Part shown: piece by piece, positions 23,706 to 36,500 of the stretch
How positions within the stretch are numbered: the stretch's first letter is position 1
Layout of the letters: the number at the start of each line of letters is the position of its first letter
NCBI GenBank assembly: GCA_030015575.1
Contig: CM057342.1
Span: forward strand, 617,673,348 to 617,737,347
Origin: Agapanthus africanus
Lineage: Eukaryota; Streptophyta; Magnoliopsida; Asparagales; Amaryllidaceae
Direction of reading: 5' to 3'
DNA length: 64,000 bases
Program-made: the position numbers and the translations under genes
The notes under the pieces: generated by a model
Databases searched by the model: none
What the model was told of the DNA's origin: nothing
What the model saw: only the letters and a program-made list of their open reading frames with translations

Positions 23706-25515
23706 GTTAGGTTTTACCTTCGGAGTGTAGGATGACCCTTGGTTGATGGAGTAGGTAGCTTGTGTAGAGTGACGTACCGTACGTATGTTCCGCGGCATAT
23801 TTACGATACGATACTCCGCTTAAGAAGCCTTAAGATGTACATTTCTTTGCACAGTATTATTTTCATTCCTATGATCTATCCTCATCAGTACCAGTTTATG
23901 GTTTTGTTACCATGGTTGTACAGGCGTGGAGAGCCACGGCTAGAGTTGCAGTCACCATGAGCCCGTCACAGACGAGGACTGACCAGGGCGTGATTCCAGA
24001 GATATACGATTGCATAGAGCGGCGTCGTTTTATTGTGTTCTCGCGCCATGAGCGTTTGATAGATCGCTTTTATGAGATTTCTCGGACATGCAGATCAGCA
24101 CAAGAGGATTGAGCCACTGATAGAGGCCAGCCAGAATATGATGACCATTGATGTATCGCTTATTCATGATGATTGAGGCACTGTTCAGCTTGCAGACGAA
24201 TGAGCCAGTTGTTGCTGCGAACGACGAGATATCGCCCCAGATGTTGGAGCTATTGCAGTACGAGTTATACTCAGAGATATGATAGATGGTCGCTAGTCAC
24301 ACGAGGGTGAAAGACTAAGACATGTGGTTCGTTCTCTTACCCCGATGCGAGGTCATCAGATTGATTGATTCCAGCTTGAGGAGACTTCACACGGATACGT
24401 TGGGAGTCGATGGAGACGACCGAATGTCAGAAACCCATTTTTTTCCAAGTTTAAAGTATTTGAAGAAAACATGCAAGTAACTCTACGGACCCTCTAGAAG
24501 AATGAAACCCTAACTCGACATATTGACCATGTGAAAGCCTTTGAACCTTTGGGTTTGCGGCAGTTCCGCGGTGCCATTAATGAGGCTTGGGTTTGCTCTT
24601 CTACGGTTGGTCTATAGGTGCTGTGGCATGTACTCGGTATTATTAAACTATACTCAAGATGTTGATCTCTTGGGGGATTATGAGGTTTTGACGAATCGAT
24701 CGAATGGTTCGACTTCATTCGGATGATATGTGATGGGATGCATTGCTTGGGAGACTCCAGATTTGAGTATAGCCATTAGAGCGCAATCCATGCAGCCACG
24801 AGGAGACGAGTCCGAATCAGTCGACATTAGAGAAAAGTGGAGCAAGAGGTTCGTACGAGATCTTGATAAGATGACGTTCCATCCCGCTGACATCAGAGAT
24901 GTGATACGCAAACAGAGGCGTTGACTATGGATATATCTTCCAGGAGGAGTCGTGATGAGTATGCAGCCGTTCCGGAACAAGAAATAGATTTAGTAATGAT
25001 GATGACTTCCGGGCGGTTCGGTAGAAACGAGATTTGGGGAAAGACCTTGACATGACCTTTCTAGGATACTATACGAGAAGACTTGGACCCAGGATCAGTC
25101 ATATTGCACACGCCCAGCAGGCCAGAGTTCAGCATCGTCGACGAGACCTGTTATGAGTGACCATAAGAGTTAGCCAGAGATCTTTAAAGAATGTGCCAGA
25201 GCGGACTACTTCCATTATCGTTTCCATATTAGACCGTTGAGCCGGGGAGCTATGTACTTAGCAATTCGCAGTGAGAGACGAGAGCCTAAGGGCACCAGGC
25301 GACAGGCCATGATAAGGAGGCAAGTAAATATCTTGCTCTGCTAGCATTGGATGCATTGACACCTTCTCGACCCTGAAGGAAGAACATATCGACGGCAGTA
25401 TTTACGATTTGTAAATTCGTGAGTTGACTATCACGTATCCGTCACTTTGGATTTCGGTATTTTGGGTGATTTACTGCATGATTGAGTTTTGATGACCGAG
25501 TTTCATGATATTTGT
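23706..25515 (+). pseudogene. Tekay-like gag remnant
   Basis: Short readable fragments resemble chromovirus gag, including FEPLGLRQFRGAINEAW near 24540-24590 and a Cys/His-containing patch near 25190-25240 at the place of the zinc knuckle. The region is heavily decayed. I see no RT, integrase or chromodomain. The family call rests mainly on the LTR, PBS and PPT. Confidence 0.5.
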
Positions 25516-26420
25516 TTTCGTGCACCATGGTTGCACCTACTGGGTATTTATATTTTGTGCGTAGTTATTGCACTTGAGATATGCTTTATACACCGTTGTG
25601 CTGATTTATGATTTGTGCACAGTTATTGCACTTGATATCGTTTTTGTGCCTTGGCGGTACATGCTTATGATTTCATGGATTTCACACAGTTGGGTTGCAT
25701 TGTGCATATGGTACGCACCCGATTTGATTTTTGCACTCAGTATAGTTCACATATGCTTGCAGTGCAGTGATATGTATTTTGTACACTACAGTTGCACAGG
25801 ACTTCGATTTGATGTTATTGGAGGTATTGATTTTGACTTCATGCCTAGGGCATGCATATGATTTTACTTATGCTTACGGCATAGTTTTCATGCACTTTTA
25901 GTGTTTTGATTAGATTTTGTGCACGCTGATGCACATGGTTGTGAGATTTGATACCATGGTATACCTGATTTGGATTTGAGATGTGTTGTATACCGTCGAT
26001 TTCGATTATGATGCTCGATATTTGTTTTGTGCACCTTGTACACCTGATTGGATTCTTGCGCATATTTGACGTGCTTGATATTGGATTTCGTGATTTCGAG
26101 CATGCTGGATGCATAGGATTTAGATTTTTTATTCATGCATGATGGATGCACCTGATTTGGATTTTCGCGCATGTTGTGCACATGATTTGAGATGCGATTT
26201 TGGTGCACACCAGATGCACTAAATCGGGATTCTTCGTGCATATCTGATGCACCTGATATCGCTGTCAGGCACACCGTTGCCTCTGACAGGTGTTTCGTGC
26301 ACACCCGTTGCACTTAGATGTTGTTTCTATGCACATGTATGGCACATTCATGGATTTTGATTTCCGTGCGCACCAGACGCACGCGGTATTCTTATGCACC
26401 TTTTGTGATTGATTTCTTAT
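25515..26420 (+). repeat. Degenerate GTGCAC hairpin repeat in Tekay-like interior
   Basis: About twenty loose units each pair a GTGCAC-like arm with its complement across 4-8 bases, often followed by CTGATTTGGATTTT. Arms vary but keep pairing, for example GTGCAT/ATGCAC at 26236-26252, TATGC/GCATA at 25869-25883 and the palindrome ATACCATGGTAT at 25951-25962. The region is non-coding and occupies the place where pol would be expected. Confidence 0.7.
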
Positions 26421-27036
26421 GGAGCAGTACGTTTTTATGATATTTACTATTATTTCGTACTGAGCAGGACTAGTCAGAGGACAGTACCTGAGTATATTTT
26501 TGCATGCATTGATTGATATAGAAAGGATTTCCAAAAAGGAAGCTATAGTCCCAGTATTTACCTACGTGTCTGATAGGACACGAAACGTTTAAAAACAAGG
26601 AACCCTTCTAAATTGTTTTCAGAACGGCGGTACATGCATGTAAACAAAGGATGTATATATATATAGAGTTATTTTCTTACAATAGACGTCCACCACTGTG
26701 CAGTGTTATGCGCATCGCACAGCGACTTAAAAAGGTTTGGCATGCATTTCCTTCAGATGTTTACATGTATAGATTTGATATTTACATGTATAGTTTTGAT
26801 GTATATCATATTGGTTTCATTTTGGATTTGACATTTGTGTCTTCGCCATGAATCTGATGATTGTGGGATGCTTGACGGAGTGTTTTTTTGAGTTATCTGC
26901 TCATTGTTTATGCACACGCATTGCGCTACGATATGTTTTATGTATTGATGGTTTCGGGACCCCGACGGCTTAGTCTTTTATTGAAATGTTTTAGTATTGA
27001 GAGGTTTAAATTTAAATTCGGGGACCGAATTTCTTT
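26421..27036 (+). other. Tekay-like interior, 3' part
   Basis: AT-rich, non-coding sequence between the GTGCAC repeat and the polypurine tract. I see no recognisable domain. Confidence 0.5.
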
Positions 27037-27049
27037 AAGGGGGGAAGAT
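27037..27049 (+). other. Polypurine tract (Tekay-like)
   Basis: AAGGGGGGAAGAT sits directly before the right LTR start TGTAAC. It is the plus-strand priming site in this family and matches the Tekay/Del pattern. Confidence 0.88.
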
Positions 27050-27914
27050 TGTAACATTTCAAAAAAAATAAAATATTATTTTTTGGAATTTTTATAATTA
27101 AATAATAAAATATTGAATATTTTAATAAGGCGGTATAATTAAATACCGATAAATTGGGAAAATTTGGAAAATTATGGAAATTACTGAAAAGAGGGTGCTT
27201 TATGTGATTTATGCAAATTATGAAATTTTATGATTTATTATACACTAATTTTATGTTAATCGCGATTAGATATCGCTAATCGGGCACTAAACGTGTTTTG
27301 TGCACATGACATGCAAAAGTCTTTTTTTTACACTTGTTACATTTCTTATGATGGCATTTCTTCATGATTCATGCATGGTTGTTTGAATTTAAAGAGAAGA
27401 GAAAAGAAAACAAAAGAAAAGAAAAAGAAAAGAAAACAATAAAATAAGATGTATGGGCAAGTGAGAGAAGAGAGAGTGGGGTGAGGGGGTTCATTGACTA
27501 GTCTTCATTCTTCATCATCTTCATCCTCATCCTCTCATCTTCAGCCCATGGCAGCACCCTCCTCCACCTCCACTTCAATACCCCAAAACTTCATCAAAAC
27601 AACTCCAAAACATCATCCCCACTTCATAAAAAATGTGCACAAGCTCTCAAGCTATACTTTGGACCAAGAAAGTTTGCATTTTGGCGCTGTAGAGGATTCA
27701 TGTATGTCAAATGAGGTAATCCTTTCACAAATAGTGTAGTGTTTCATTTGCTTAAGCCTCTTTTCAAGTTTAAAATTGATTTGGCGAAGTTTAGTGAACT
27801 TCGAAATCTCATGTTGGGAATTAGGGTTTGATTTGAATAGAGATTGTGTAATTAGGCTATGGTGTATAGCACCCCTGCAGTTTCGTTGTGTGGTATATGA
27901 ATTCGTATACACAC

Positions 27915-27967
<53 letters not shown>

Positions 27968-28569
27968 ATTAGATGATTATTGCTATCATGATAGGGTTAT
28001 GTGTTCGTGGATCAGTTTAGTGTTAGTTGCGAAACCCTAGATTTGAGATTACACCCACACGTACACACACACATGCATACATTTATTTTTACTTATGCGT
28101 ATATGGGTAGATGTAAATACACACACACATGGGTATGGGACTATATATATATATACATATACATATACTGGATGATGAGGATAGTACTTGGGATTGGAGA
28201 TGAGTCGATGAGATTGGGCTTGAGGCCATGAGATCGGTGATGTGACATGGTTCGTATTTGAGATACGACATGATGTTTTAGCGGGTCCTTTCGACATAGT
28301 GTTTTCATACACACACATGCATATACATATATGGTATCAGTATTGTACTAGACGTAGATCAGTACCCCCGATCATGATATTTGATAAAGAGGATACCAGA
28401 TGAATAATGTGATAGATGTGACATTGACCCGTACCCAGATTTGGGATGCCGTACGACGGATTTACCATACGAGTTGTGTATTGATGATAAATCCGCACTC
28501 TTGACTTGAGAATGTCATATTATAGATATTGTATCGTATGGGATACTATTGAGGGGGGATCACCGACTG

Positions 28570-28606
<37 letters not shown>

Positions 28607-30715
28607 CTCAGATGTTAGGCGGTTTTCTTACCTTTCGATCAGCCTGTTTAGTTTAGTCCGGTAGTTTACATGTACATGATAGATTAGATTCGAGTCATAC
28701 CTATTTCAAAACTAACGAATCATGAGTATTTTAAAGACAGGCCAAGAGATTCTACGGATATTTCAAAGGACATATCTTTTCTTAAAAACACCGTAGCCCT
28801 TATTTTCAAAACACCATGATTCGTGTTATTTCAAATGGTAAACCTGTATGACTCATATTTATATAAATGCAGATTAGTTATCATTGTGTTTATTATTCAG
28901 CTCCCGCATATTTTTGCTGTTCACATCGCATTGCATGCTTATATTGTGTTTTCATATGTTAATATTGAGATCATGCTGTCAGGACACCAGCACCATTACC
29001 GATGATGCGTATGTTCCACATACACTTACTTACCGGCTCACACACATCATCATCGGTAATTGCCATGTCACGTACACTTTAAAAAAATATTAATTGATTG
29101 ATATCGCCTGTTAGCTGATAGTCTCAACTTATCATTACTGTGCTAGTTTAGACATCGTATTCATTATTGTGATACTTCTTGCATATTATTATTCATTGGT
29201 TATCCAGTAATATGGAGTTTTATGCCGATATTCGCTGTTTACTTGCTATTGATGATTGGATTTCGGATTTTCATGAGATTTCCTGGATTTGGGGGAAAAC
29301 AGCAAGAAAATATATAAACTTCTCTCCCTCTCTCTCTTTTTAAAATGAAAATTGCGGTTTTCTCGTGATGTATGAGTCGTCCACCATGATGTTTTCTCGG
29401 TTATGAGATGGATTTCGAGACTCGATTCGAGGAGTCGTATGAACCGTCTCGGGTACATGGTGGACCCGGTATGGTACCCCGAGGCAAAAGTGATTTCATG
29501 GAGGATGATGAGCCCCGCAGGGGCAGACTGCCTACCGGTGATTGTTTGGCGCGTCGGATATCCGGGGGATACCGTTCGTGATCGTGTGATTTATGATACG
29601 GGCCGATCCGGACTGACGTAGCCTGAGGTATTGAGATATTGAGATATTGAGATATGAGACACCAAGATTTTGAGATTTGATAATACAGGCCAGTCCGGGT
29701 AGCCGGAGCCTGGATATTGAGATATTGGGATTTATGTTTTGTGTCGATACTTGACACGGATTTCTCTGTTGATTTCATTGATGATACTCGATTCATACGT
29801 ACAGAAATCTCATTAAATAAGAAAACAGTTGTCTCACTCATTTCATTACATTACATTCATACCTCATACATATGATATATTGCTACCTGAGGCACTGGCA
29901 CGAGCACATGGGATTACACTTATGTATAGATGTTTACTCTTGCCACCTTTTCTTGCTTCAGACTTATCATTTGAGGTTATATATGTATATTTGATCGTAT
30001 TGACCTAGGATTGTGTCATAGATACGATTTCTGCTCGGTGATGTTTTCTACTCACGAGTTGGCAACTCACCCCTGTTGTGCCACAGTTTCTTGCAGGTTT
30101 TACCGTACAGGTTTTGTTACGGATTTTCTGGCACACTGCTCCCTTTCCGGGTGATTGCTTTGGTAGGTGGGCTCACTTGCATCGTGACCGCTATTGTACT
30201 TTATTACATTCAGTTGTATCTAGTAAACTCCATCAACCAGACATGTATATTTTATTGACTTAGCAGACCAGTGATGTTTATTCATTCGACCTTAGAGTCG
30301 CGCGTTGTATTATTATGGATTTCATGTTGTTTTCAGTTTCCTTTTGAGCTTTGATCCTCGCCCTTTGGCGTTGTATATTATATTGTTTGCGTGGTTGTGC
30401 CCGTCGTTTGACGAAGAGCTAGCTCCCGCTTGGGGATGCCTTTTATCATTATGTATATATTTATCATGTTGTACCCCGTTCGGGGCCAGTATTTGCAAAG
30501 GAAACTCTGCCGAAATTTTCAGAAAAGTCTTGTGATTTTAAAAATGCATATTTCGGCTTATATTTCTAAACTACTTGATTTAAATTGGTTTTTCCTTCAC
30601 TCTACTGCTTTACTTAGTTTTGATTTCTGGGTTTTGGCTTACTTAGATTACGTACGCCTCGAGACGTTTCGTAATTTAAGTGCCGGTCATGTTCCGTACT
30701 TTTCGGATCGTGACA
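27050..30715 (+). repeat. Tekay-like element right LTR
   Basis: A 3.67-kb LTR from TGTAACATTTC to GGATCGTGACA, aligned with the left LTR along its length apart from one block of about 0.7 kb present only on the left. It has long (AT)n tracts at about 27917-27964 and 28571-28603. The 5-bp AAATT follows at 30716-30720. Confidence 0.9.
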
Positions 30716-30810
30716 AAATTACACCTACGGGATCCTCTCGACTTGTAGGGAGAAAATTCTTTATGAGACCCTCACGGCTCATAAAGTTGGAAAGCCTTAG
30801 GAGGCAGATC
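30716..30810 (+). repeat. Tat 1 hairpin array, remainder after Tekay insertion
   Basis: Two further hairpin units continue the array: CCTACGGG/CTTGTAGG (30724-30749) and TTTATGAG/CTCATAAA (30760-30785). Cluster 2 has the same units with CCTGTAGG and CTCGTAAA arms, so the arms changed while pairing was kept, some through G:T pairs. Confidence 0.85.
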
Positions 30811-30874
30811 TTAACCTGACTCCTAAGCTATTGCTTTCTTACAAGGAGATCAAAATAGATTATCCACAAATACA

Positions 30875-30880
30875 TTTATT
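30875..30880 (-). terminator. Candidate poly(A) signal for the antisense PMD frame
   Basis: AATAAA on the minus strand, about 140 bases past the stop of the antisense reading frame at 31021. A second AATAAA on the same strand lies near 30917. The position suits 3' end formation of an antisense transcript; this is inference. Confidence 0.45.
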
Positions 30881-31020
30881 AAAAGTGACACACCATCATG
30901 AAACAAAATATGTCTTTTATTCATGAATCAAAATGAATACAATGTACAATTTATGAAAGAATAAAAAAATACTCTCATTCAGGAGTATGTACAAAAGAAG
31001 AATAAAAAATATACAATTCT

Positions 31021-32551
31021 TCAAGCCGGCGGACGATTCATTAGGTTTGCCAGTTCATCCTTTTTCCGTTGGGCCTCAGCTTCATGATTTATTATCGTTA
31101 AGAGACGGGCCTGCGCTTGAGCCTGTTGGGCCTGGTACGAGGCAAGCCGACTTTCAAGCTCCTTTTCGGTAACCTTATGAGCTTCGACCATTTCGCGAGT
31201 GAAAATGACGGCTTTATCAATAGCTACCCCCTCCCTGATAGCTTCTTGAAGCACCCGCCAAAGTTCATATGCCCGAGTGGTCTTGGCCGTAAGATCAGCT
31301 TGAAGTTCCCTCAGCGCTTTGGAATCTAGCTCCCTCTCCAAAAACTTTCAGCTGAGCCTCTTCTCGCATGATAGCATATTTGCAGCGCACCGCTCAATCA
31401 AGCCCCGTAAGCTCGCCTTTGCAGCCATAACCTCTGAAGGAAGGCGTGTACATTCAAGAGTATGCAAGCAAGCCTCCACCTGACGACAGAACTCAACCCA
31501 GACTTGCACTAATGTTTCACTATGGTAAGTAACAAGAAAGGGAAGAGAACCGTTGGCTTCAGCGGCAAATGCTTCGGCCATGATCAGACTGCCAGCACGA
31601 AGGTCTTCAATCAGAGCTGACAAGGAGTGAAGGCTTAGCTTTGCTATCCGTTCCGAGGCACGTAGAGCATAGGGGCCGGGTGGCATGACGATGCAAGATT
31701 CCAGCATGGTAAGAACTGGCAAAGCTGTTAAGATTCATAAAAAGAAATCAGCGAGACTTGTAAGCAAAGAGCAGGTGGAACAGCGTCGTAACTTTACTTA
31801 CTCACGGTCATGCAAGAAGGGTCTGAAGGCTCCCAGGCCCGTCAAGAATCTCAACTTCGTCATCGGCTTTCAGAACTGTAGAAGACATCAGTGTTATTAT
31901 ATGAAATAATAATAATGCCATGAGGAGAGGGCAAATGACACTAACCTTGCCCGGAAGAGAGGACGATGCGTTGAGGGGATATCGCCTGCGGAGCGGCCAT
32001 CTCTAACAGACGCTGAAAAGACTTCGTGGGGGACAAGTCTATGATGGACGCCGCCAATCCTCGTAGCTTTGAAAAGACAGAAAGCTTCAGATAATGAAGA
32101 GATCATTAAAATAAAAGATAGAAGAATATCTTCGATGCTCCTCCCACTCTGGACTGGAGGGATAGCAGCTTCGGCGGCCTCCTCCATGCCCCCAGGCACA
32201 TTATCGGGGACATGGGCCGGTATAATAACTTTCGATTGTGGAGCAGTGGCCATCGCTGCAGGCTCCAATGAAAGGACGGTGGCCTCGATCGCATGTCCCA
32301 TAGTCTCCGGGCCGTCCCCAGAAAGATCCATTGAATCTGCGGCTAACGAAGGTGCCTCTTCCGGGGGAGCAAACACCGGGGGAATGAGAGTCACCGAGGG
32401 GAGCTTCGTGAAAGGAACGACAGTTGTATCGACCCCCTCCACACTTACTAGTGTCTCATTAGGGATATTTGCAGAGTCCATAGTCAGGGCGCGACTAGGA
32501 CTCAGATCCCCTGCCATTGCCGAAGTCCCTGCAAAGTTTTCACGAAGATAA

Positions 32552-32592
<41 letters not shown>

Positions 32593-35227
32593 CATTGCAA
32601 AATACTACAAAAAGATATATAAGTATACCAATGCACTGAGGGGCTTCTAGTATGGCTCGTTCAAGCCGGCGTTCCTTCCTAAGGAGGTATGCTCACCGGG
32701 GTTCGAGGATAGACTCGTGGCCACCGGTCCACAACGAAAGCGCATCTTCGGCATCGGCTGAGATAGGCTGTTTAAGAGCTATCTCGCCTCCCTCTTCCAA
32801 AGGACCTATAAATATTCTCCGTATCGATGGAGGATCTTCGTGAAAGATGATGGCAGGATAAGGCCTCTTCGGAATCCTTACATTCTCAGATTCATCCTGT
32901 GAGCGTCTTATAGCTTCAGCCAATTGAGCGGCTTCCTCGGCAGATGAACCCGAGAAAAGTAGACTACCATCCGATTCTTGCACGGCTAGTAGTTCATCTT
33001 GAAGAATAGGCTCAGATTCCACTAAAAAGTCGAGCAGATTGGTGGCCGTCTTCCTTCACCTCTTGGACCCAGAACTAACTGCAGATGATGATCGCCTCTT
33101 TCCCCTCGGTGCTTTAGTGCGACGTTGACCCACTTCGCCTTCAATATCCTCACTCGGCGGTGCTACCGATGACAACACGGCTATTGCTGACGCCACAGCT
33201 GATGATACTGCCACTGGCGCCTTATTGGCCCTTGCTGGAGCTCTAGTGCGCGGTGGCATACCAGCTGTGGGAGTTAGATCCACTCCCGCTGTCTCAAGAA
33301 TAAGCACAACACCAACATCTCTAAGGGGAGGGTGAACCACTGCCCGCGGTCGCGGCTGGACTCCCATAGCCTGGATCGGAGTAGGAACCTTATGTCCAAG
33401 GAGCATCTTCCTCTCCTCAACAATAATAGGACTGACTCGGTGGAGGTACCAGCCCGTGAAAGCCCCCACATATCGAGGGATGTAGTCAGCCTCAGGAATC
33501 ACAAAGCGAGAGCCGGTGTTCAGCCTCATGAAGTGATGAGCGACGTCACGAACAACTTCTGATGACGGGCTGGGCTCCACTGTAAATGCCTCAAAGGGGA
33601 CACCCTGGTCATATCCCAGTTGCCGAGCAAAGCGGTGTGGGTTGTACCGCATAAAAAGGGCCGCACCGTTTTGACGAAACACAAGATAACCCGGTCTGAT
33701 CGAATATAAGTGCATGGCTTCCTTGGGCTTCAAGGAGGGTGCTCCCTCTTTCGACGAGTCACAAAGTTGTTGAATCGGTCCTGAAGGAGCAGAAATGACT
33801 CAATCGTTAAATACCATCCTGCCTGCATTGGCATAGGGATTAAGCAGCACGCGAATAGCTCCGGACTGAGTCGAATCAGGAGCAGAGGCGTCCACCAACC
33901 TCATAAGCCGCGGAAAAGTGTATGCATCATAAAAGCTGGGTCTCTGATGCGTGGCAAATGCCCCTAGCACATGCATCTCAATCCATAACATAAAGTAATG
34001 AAGAGAGAAACTCACTACGTTCACACCTGGTGTTGAGGTATTGGCTGCAGCGCTTAGCCCATGATACAGATACGCTAGCCCCGCAATGCCCACGGCTAGT
34101 TACGTTCCTCCAGCGATGCGATGAGCAGGGTAAATGACCGAAGCTCTCATGAATCGACGATGCGTTGGAATGACAAACCAACTAAGCCAGACACTGATAA
34201 AACCCACAAAGAAAGTCTCTTCATCTATGCCAGGAGCTGCGATCAACTCAAAAGGTACAGCCGATAGGATTGGAATGTAGAACTGCGGAAAATCCTCTTC
34301 TTTAGCCGGTAGCTTAGTTAAACCGAACCCGAAGGGGTCGTTGATACTCGCAAACTTCGGAGCCGTCTTTGATAGAACGTCTCATCAAAGAAAGCAGGCG
34401 ATAAAGCTTTCGAAGGTGACGCCCTGCTCCTCTAACTCTGTGAATAGCTTCTCAAAAATGCACAGAGTCTTGATTAGACTTGGGTGCTTGTGGTGGACGG
34501 CATTTTCAGTCGACAGGCCGTCAAGCATAGCAGGCTCAATTTCGAAAACATACTCATCAGGAGGCAGCAGTTCTTCATAGAGCGCCCCCCTGATCGGCAA
34601 CCCCGAGATCTCGCGAAACTCTTCCAGAGAAATTGAAACTTCGCGGTCTCCTAGCAAGAAGGTGTTGGTGGGAAGATTCCATTAATTTAAGAAAGTCTTA
34701 ACCCACCAGACATGAGGGGACTGATAGTGGAAGAGAGACGCGTACACCGCCTGATAGAGCCCGACCCTCTTCAGTCATGCACGATGGGCGGACAGGATAT
34801 AATGAGCCCAGAGAAGGTAACCCGTGGGTTGTCGAGGAGTAATCCCTATTTTGTAAACCTGTCCCTAGGGCTGGACTTCACCTTGGCAGATACGACACCT
34901 TAAGATATCTATAGCTGGCACAGGGTGGTTTGGAATCCCAGTTGTCGACGGCTCGAGCCGTCCCGTAGGGGTCCAGTTCAACATATCCACAGCAAAAGCG
35001 GTCCGTGGACGCTCCATCGGCAAAAATGGGTAGGCAGGCTCTGTTGGTATCTCGCAAAGAAAGCTGCGGCGACCACGGATGATATGACCGTACCAGGTCC
35101 TCCATAAAAGCAAGTTGGTGCAGTTAGGGTCGTGAGATCTAATCATCGCCATCACCTCTTCATCATACGGTGACTGAGGAAAGGCAGCCTCTGAGCGGAT
35201 GAAAGGGAAGTACGGAAGAGAAGCCAT
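31021..35227 (-). pseudogene. Antisense PMD (plant mobile domain) gene carried by Tat 1
   Basis: A minus-strand set of readable blocks lies between the Tat 3' UTR repeats and the 3' LTR, opposite to gag-pol. It starts at MASLPYFPFIRSEAAF (35227). A block with FLLGDREVSISLEEFREISG near 34600-34660 follows, then GIAGLAYLYHGLSAA near 34050-34090. YNPHRFARQLGYDQGVPFEAF lies near 33590-33660 in parts, then Ala/Pro/Ser-rich and acidic segments (31900-33300) and a coiled-coil tail ending at 31021. The FREISGLP and FARQxGYDQ patterns are those I associate with the PMD family, known from plant genes of the MAIN/MAIL1 type and from transposons. Extra antisense frames are reported in Tat elements. Some gaps between blocks may be introns. 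As it stands the region is broken. Confidence 0.72.
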
Positions 35228-35340
35228 TGTTCCTGAAACAGATGAAAGGAAACTGTTAATGAAGCCCACACGTGTATATATAAAAATGTATATAAAAAAA
35301 GGACTATGGAAGAAAACGATAAGCAACTTATTTTATGGGA
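35228..35340 (-). promoter_or_regulatory. Candidate promoter of the antisense PMD gene
   Basis: Just upstream of the PMD start on the minus strand there are TATATATA-like sequences at about 35273-35300, at a suitable distance for a core promoter. The signal is weak because AT-rich runs are common here. Confidence 0.35.
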
Positions 35341-36115
35341 CCATTGATTACAAAACACAGGGGCCCCACAAAATCAAAATGGCGGCTCACTAATGATAAG
35401 GTAGGGTAATCATTATGGGAATAAAAGGAAATTCTCAATAAATGAACAGTGGATTTCAAACAACTCTACACATTCCCCAAGGAGAACACCCACTGCAGAA
35501 CTCTATGCAAATCATGAAGGATCTCTCTGGAAATTTTTTTTTGCAAAGAACAACTCAGGGCAAGAAAGTCCCAAGAAGTTCTCTGTGAAGAACTGAGTTC
35601 TTTAGAGGAATTAAATTCCTTTTGAATAGAGGAATTAAATTCCCAGAAAATATTTTCAGAGCTAAAGCTCATTGGAATGGAATTAAATTCCAGACAGAAG
35701 ACAAGTATCACCACCGATCCCTGAGATCAGAGAAGCCCTAACAAAAGGAGTTTATTATCTAAAGATTGGACATTATTTTAACTTGGAAAGATGGGTTCTT
35801 GTTAAAGGGAAAAACCATTGGTGTGGATTTAAAATCCAAAGAAAATTTCTACAAGAAGTTCTTCAGCCGTTCAAGATCATTACCTGAAAAAGGAAATCTT
35901 TTGTTAACAGAGTTAAACTCTGGAAATTTTTGAAACAGAGAACTGAGCTCTGGGAAGGAGAATTAAATTCTTAGAGGAAAACGAGCAAGGAAGAAGATGG
36001 AAAAAGTGGAGGCGCTTCTGAGGGGACCCCTGCATTTATAGGATGTGATGGAAAACGGTTCATCTTCCCTCTTCCCTAGGCAGATCCAACGGCTACAAAA
36101 GATGACAGCGTTGCA

Positions 36116-36500
36116 CTCACGTGCAAACACGTGAGAACAACGCTGTGGGGGAATTTGTTCCCTCATAAAATTTCGGGAAAGAAACCCCAATGGGGGCATC
36201 ACGTGCTCACACGTGACCAAGGGTCACGTGCTGACACGTGATGGTTTCCTGCGGACTCTATTATAATAGAATTGAATTCTAATCAACAGGAGTCACGTGC
36301 CCACACGTGATGGGCCTTTCCCACTGAAAGGGATTAAAAAGTATAATAAAATAACGAGAAAAGATCCCAATGGGGCATCACGTGTCTACACGTGACCAAG
36401 GGTCGCGTGCTGACACGTGATGATTCCTTAGTTCTTTAAAACAGCAGAATTAAATTCTGGCTAAAATGTTTACTCAGGGGGGTCACGTGCCAACACGTGA
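36116..36500. repeat. Cluster of TCACGTG-N4-CACGTGA hairpins, part 1
   Basis: At least seven inverted pairs of the G-box CACGTG core, including CTCACGTG/CACGTGAG at 36116-36135, TCACGTG/CACGTGA at 36199-36216 and again at 36224-36241, with 4-base centres that differ between copies. They lie upstream of the LTR TATA box. CACGTG is the G-box bound by plant bZIP and bHLH factors. Confidence 0.85.

Larger units (their letters stand above)
19325..30715 (+). mobile_element. Tekay/Del-like chromovirus with long LTRs, degenerate interior
   Basis: This is an 11.4-kb plus-strand element with LTRs at 19325-23689 and 27050-30715, an iMet-type primer site, a polypurine tract and target duplications. The PPT context (CGGGGACCGAATTTC, then AAGGGGGGAAGAT before TGTAAC) is that of Tekay/Del chromoviruses. 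Only gag-like remnants are recognisable in the 3.4-kb interior; no pol is visible, so the copy looks non-autonomous. The LTRs differ by a few percent over a sampled stretch, mostly transitions, and by about 0.7 kb in length. At a rate of 1.3e-8 per site per year, 3 percent would be about 1 My. Confidence 0.85.

Noticed and set aside
22378-24112. Short frames in the Tekay left LTR and the start of its interior as possible host genes
   Set aside because: Most recur in the right LTR, and the rest fall in decayed gag sequence; none has intron-exon structure or a known domain.
31117-32551. Plus-strand frames overlapping the antisense PMD region (such as 32069-32551)
   Set aside because: Shadows of the minus-strand frames; no recognisable domain, while the minus strand shows family motifs.
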